Below are positions 5,311 to 6,914 of a stretch of DNA of 6,914 nucleotides, piece by piece. The notes below the pieces were generated by a model that was given only the letters and a program-made list of their open reading frames with translations, made no database searches and was not told the DNA's origin. The stretch comes from Actinomycetota bacterium. Lineage in GTDB: Bacteria; Actinomycetota; Thermoleophilia; Gaiellales; Gaiellaceae. The position numbers and the translations under genes were made by a program. Each line of letters starts with the position of its first letter. Position 1 is the first letter of the stretch. The stretch spans positions 1 through 6,914 of the forward strand of contig JACCTQ010000165.1 of the NCBI GenBank assembly GCA_013812265.1, given 5' to 3'.

Positions 5311-5841
5311 ATGCGTTCCCTCGCTTTCGCGAGTCTCTTAGTGGCCGTCTGTGTTGGAGTGACGCGTTCTACCGCCACAGGCGCGGTCTCGTTCGTCGTA
5401 CAGTCCGATGACCGCATCGGTTCCTTTCGAGTGAAGAAGGACGGAACGCTCTATGGGGCAGCGCGCGCGTTCGGGAAACCGTCGAGTCTGCGACGCGAGC
5501 AGCAAGGTTTCTACTGCGTGGCGCGCTGGAGCGAGATCGGACTCCGAATCAGTTTCTACAACCTCGGTGGTCGCGATCCCTGCGCACCGCAGTACGGATA
5601 CTTCGGCCAAGCGCTCATTACGGGCAAGCAATGGCGTACGTCGAAGGGACTCCGCATCGGAGAGCCCGTTCACCGCTTGCATGCGCTCTACCGCAACACG
5701 CGCACGCGGGGCCCTTGGGCCTGGCTCGTAACTCGCTACACCTCAGCGGACGATATCGGCTATTACCCCGGGCTAGAGGCGAAGCAGCTTCGTGGCTGGG
5801 TAGTGGCATTTCGTGTGAACTACACGTCTGGCGGCGTGTAG
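5311..5841 (+). CDS. exported protein of unknown function
   Basis: The protein has 176 residues from the ATG at 5311, chosen because it opens directly with a signal peptide (MRSLAFASLLVAVCVGVTRS, cleavage likely near ATGA at 22-25). An in-frame ATG at 5275 would add 12 polar residues before it. Cys14 is inside the hydrophobic core without a lipobox (VAVC), so this is not a lipoprotein. The mature part has two cysteines (69, 91), probably bonded, and motifs DRIGSFRVKKDGTLYGAARA (35-54), AFGKPSS, CVARWSEIGLRISFYNLGG (69-87), and WRTSKGLRIGEPVHRLHALY (108-127). The GLRIGEPVxxLxxLY stretch resembles the G-hydrophobic-x-hydrophobic-G-D/E-x-V repeat of small BamE-like or beta-lactamase-inhibitor-like folds. 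I recall similar exported proteins from Thermoleophilia but know no function. Aromatic and Gly-rich; the gene faces the one at 5873-6643. Confidence 0.8.
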   Translation: MRSLAFASLLVAVCVGVTRSTATGAVSFVVQSDDRIGSFRVKKDGTLYGAARAFGKPSSLRREQQGFYCVARWSEIGLRISFYNLGGRDPCAPQYGYFGQALITGKQWRTSKGLRIGEPVHRLHALYRNTRTRGPWAWLVTRYTSADDIGYYPGLEAKQLRGWVVAFRVNYTSGGV

Positions 5842-5848
5842 GTCAAGT

Positions 5849-5879
5849 GCGGCGCGCCGCGCCCCCTCGCGCTCAGGGG
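5849..5879. terminator. palindrome and hairpin between convergent genes
   Basis: The 31 bases between the two convergent stops start with a perfect 12-base palindrome, GCGGCGCGCCGC (5849-5860). A stem CCCCT/AGGGG (5863-5867 and 5875-5879) with a 7-base loop then overlaps the minus-strand stop codon. Either could help end transcription from both sides. There is no U run, so this is a weak call. Confidence 0.3.
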
Positions 5880-6643
5880 TAAGGCACCGGCTTTGCGGTC
5901 GCGACCATCCGTACGAGATCGGGCAAACGCACGGCGTGCGGGTCCCAGACGTCCACGGAGATCGGGATTCCGCCGGCGGACTTGGTACAGCGCCAGACGC
6001 TGCGGCCGTGATTGCCCGAACCCATGTAGATCGTCATACCGCCCGTGCGGTAGCGACGCGACGAATAGGCATTGCATGGCTCCGTTGCCCCCAGGCGGTT
6101 GGCCACGGTCCAGTAGAGGGTTGGATCCACCCGACCACGCCAGAACTGGACTGTCAACACGTCCGACTTAAACGACCAGCGCCGGTAGCGAAAGCCCGGC
6201 GGAAGCCAGGTCGGCAGGTAGAGGAGCCCATAAGCCCGTGTTCGCTCCATAGCTGCCACAGCCCCCGCCGGAACGATCACCTTGGCGATCACGAGTTTCT
6301 TGACGCTCGACCATTCCTCTCGAGCGTCCTCGTTATCCCAGCCGGCTACGTGAACGTAGTAGGTGCCCGGTGCTAGTTGCCGCTCCCCGACCCAAGAGGT
6401 TTGGCCCTCGCGCAGCTGCTCGAACACGACAACGTTCTCCCGGAAGAACGCGCCGCTTGTGGCCACGCTCGGCTTTCTGGCGACTTCGATCGCCCACGCG
6501 TCGGTAAAGGCAGGGAGCCTCCACGACGCTTTGGGATGACGGTTGGTATGCCCGACCGAGAGAAGCGTTGGAGGAGCAGCGCTCGCCGAGGACACGACGC
6601 CGAAGGCGAAAAGCATGGCGACGACGATTAGTCGAGCTCGCAT
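5873..6643 (-). CDS. exported protein with fibronectin III-like and DUF4367-like regions
   Basis: The protein has 256 residues from the ATG at 6643. The frame is open a further 73 codons upstream, but the signal peptide (MRARLIVVAMLFAFGVVSSA, then SAA) begins here and the upstream stretch does not look coding. Residues 24-120 look like a fibronectin type III domain: APPTLLSVGHTNRHPKASW, ENVVVFEQLREGQTSW and LAPGTYYVHVAGWDNED are typical strands and turns. Residues 135-256 begin LLYLPTWLPPGFRYRRWSF and end VRLPDLVRMVATAKPVP, like the LPxGF start and the S/P-x-EELxxIAxSL end of DUF4367-type domains found outside the membrane; that match is from memory of the pattern. Cys190 and Cys219 may form a disulfide. 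A GATACT box lies 9 bases before the ATG and there is no Shine-Dalgarno. The domain pair suggests binding or sensing in the cell envelope, not catalysis. Confidence 0.8.
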   Translation of the reverse strand: MRARLIVVAMLFAFGVVSSASAAPPTLLSVGHTNRHPKASWRLPAFTDAWAIEVARKPSVATSGAFFRENVVVFEQLREGQTSWVGERQLAPGTYYVHVAGWDNEDAREEWSSVKKLVIAKVIVPAGAVAAMERTRAYGLLYLPTWLPPGFRYRRWSFKSDVLTVQFWRGRVDPTLYWTVANRLGATEPCNAYSSRRYRTGGMTIYMGSGNHGRSVWRCTKSAGGIPISVDVWDPHAVRLPDLVRMVATAKPVPYP

Positions 6644-6652
6644 TGAACGGGG

Positions 6653-6658
6653 AGTATC
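6653..6658 (-). promoter_or_regulatory. putative -10 hexamer of the gene starting at 6643
   Basis: The minus strand reads GATACT, which keeps the A at position 2 and T at position 6 of the -10 consensus, and ends 9 bases before the ATG. The predicted leader would be about 3 bases. No Shine-Dalgarno sequence is present in that gap (CCCCGTTCA). Confidence 0.3.
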
Positions 6659-6782
6659 GCAAGCACTCGCCCTGGCCACGGGCCTCGACCTGCACGGCCC
6701 GCGGCTTGGTGATCTCCAGGCATCGGAGAAGGCTGCCGCCGTAGCGCTGAGTGCCGAATAGAAAGCTCGTACGGGAGGCACT

Positions 6783-6884
6783 ATGTCAAGCGACAAGGGA
6801 GAAGCTTGCGGCCCGCTCCACTTCCGGCAAGGTGAGCCGCGCCCGGCACGCTGGCTTCCCAAGGAGAGGCGTTACCGCGCGTAG
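6783..6884 (+). CDS. possible 33-residue small protein
   Basis: GGGAGG at 6773-6778 is followed after 4 bases by ATG at 6783, opening 33 codons ending in TAG (6882-6884). The product is hydrophilic and basic (it starts MSSDKGEACG and ends LPKERRYRA), with one cysteine, and has no signal peptide or membrane segment. Third positions are moderately GC-rich. Its only real support is the ribosome binding site; it is divergent from the gene starting at 6643, and about 139 bases separate the two starts. It may also be the start of a leader for a gene beyond the right edge. No family is recognised. Confidence 0.25.
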   Translation: MSSDKGEACGPLHFRQGEPRPARWLPKERRYRA

Positions 6885-6914
6885 CATCGGGCGCGGTCCA
6901 AGAGAGATTATCAG

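Noticed and set aside
5311..5370. Possible lipoprotein signal in the protein starting at 5311 (Cys14)
   Set aside because: The bases encode VAVC; position -1 is Val, not Gly, Ala or Ser, and the cysteine is in the middle of the hydrophobic core.
6644..6862. 73-codon N-terminal extension of the gene ending at 5873
   Set aside because: The clean signal peptide starts at 6643, and the extension is low-complexity and Arg/Ser/Pro-rich with no conserved feature. A signal peptide should be at the N-terminus.

Overview
The window is GC-rich bacterial DNA, with coding third positions mostly G or C. It looks like a high-GC actinobacterium. The clues are the gene pair dGTPase-like HD hydrolase then DnaG primase, an order known from actinobacteria such as mycobacteria, an adjacent tRNA-Asn without encoded CCA, and several small exported proteins of a style I associate with Thermoleophilia (Gaiella/Solirubrobacter relatives). 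The class-level guess is inference from general protein style, not from a marker gene.

Layout. Positions 1-106 hold the start of an unknown minus-strand gene that leaves the window on the left. Positions 380-687 (minus) hold a small exported-protein gene with a near-perfect Shine-Dalgarno site, a clean signal peptide and a downstream hairpin, but broken by a one-base frameshift. Positions 688-992 are gene-poor and carry an inverted repeat, one copy of a short direct repeat and a strong Shine-Dalgarno/GTG in the wrong frame for the next gene. Positions 993-1694 (plus) encode a secreted protein of unknown function. Positions 1787-2368 (minus) encode a histidine phosphatase, divergent from the housekeeping block 2433-5186: dGTPase-like protein, DnaG, tRNA-Asn and a good intrinsic terminator. 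The right end has two convergent exported proteins (5311-5841 plus; 5873-6643 minus) and a possible 33-codon reading frame with a good ribosome binding site (6783-6884).

How the parts work together. The dGTPase-like protein (dNTP pool control) and DnaG (primer synthesis) are 23 bases apart on one strand and are probably co-transcribed, joining nucleotide metabolism to replication. The tRNA probably has its own promoter in the short gap after dnaG. The exported proteins share signal peptides and even numbers of cysteines in the mature part, but nothing shows that they form a pathway.

Most notable is a pattern in the start sites. Five genes that lack a Shine-Dalgarno site have a TANNNT-like -10 hexamer 6 to 9 bases before the start codon, which suggests leaderless mRNAs. 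I see no clear new defence, mobile or biosynthetic system. The best leads are the frameshifted exported-protein gene, the out-of-frame start at 881, the leaderless pattern and the repeats in the intergenic regions.
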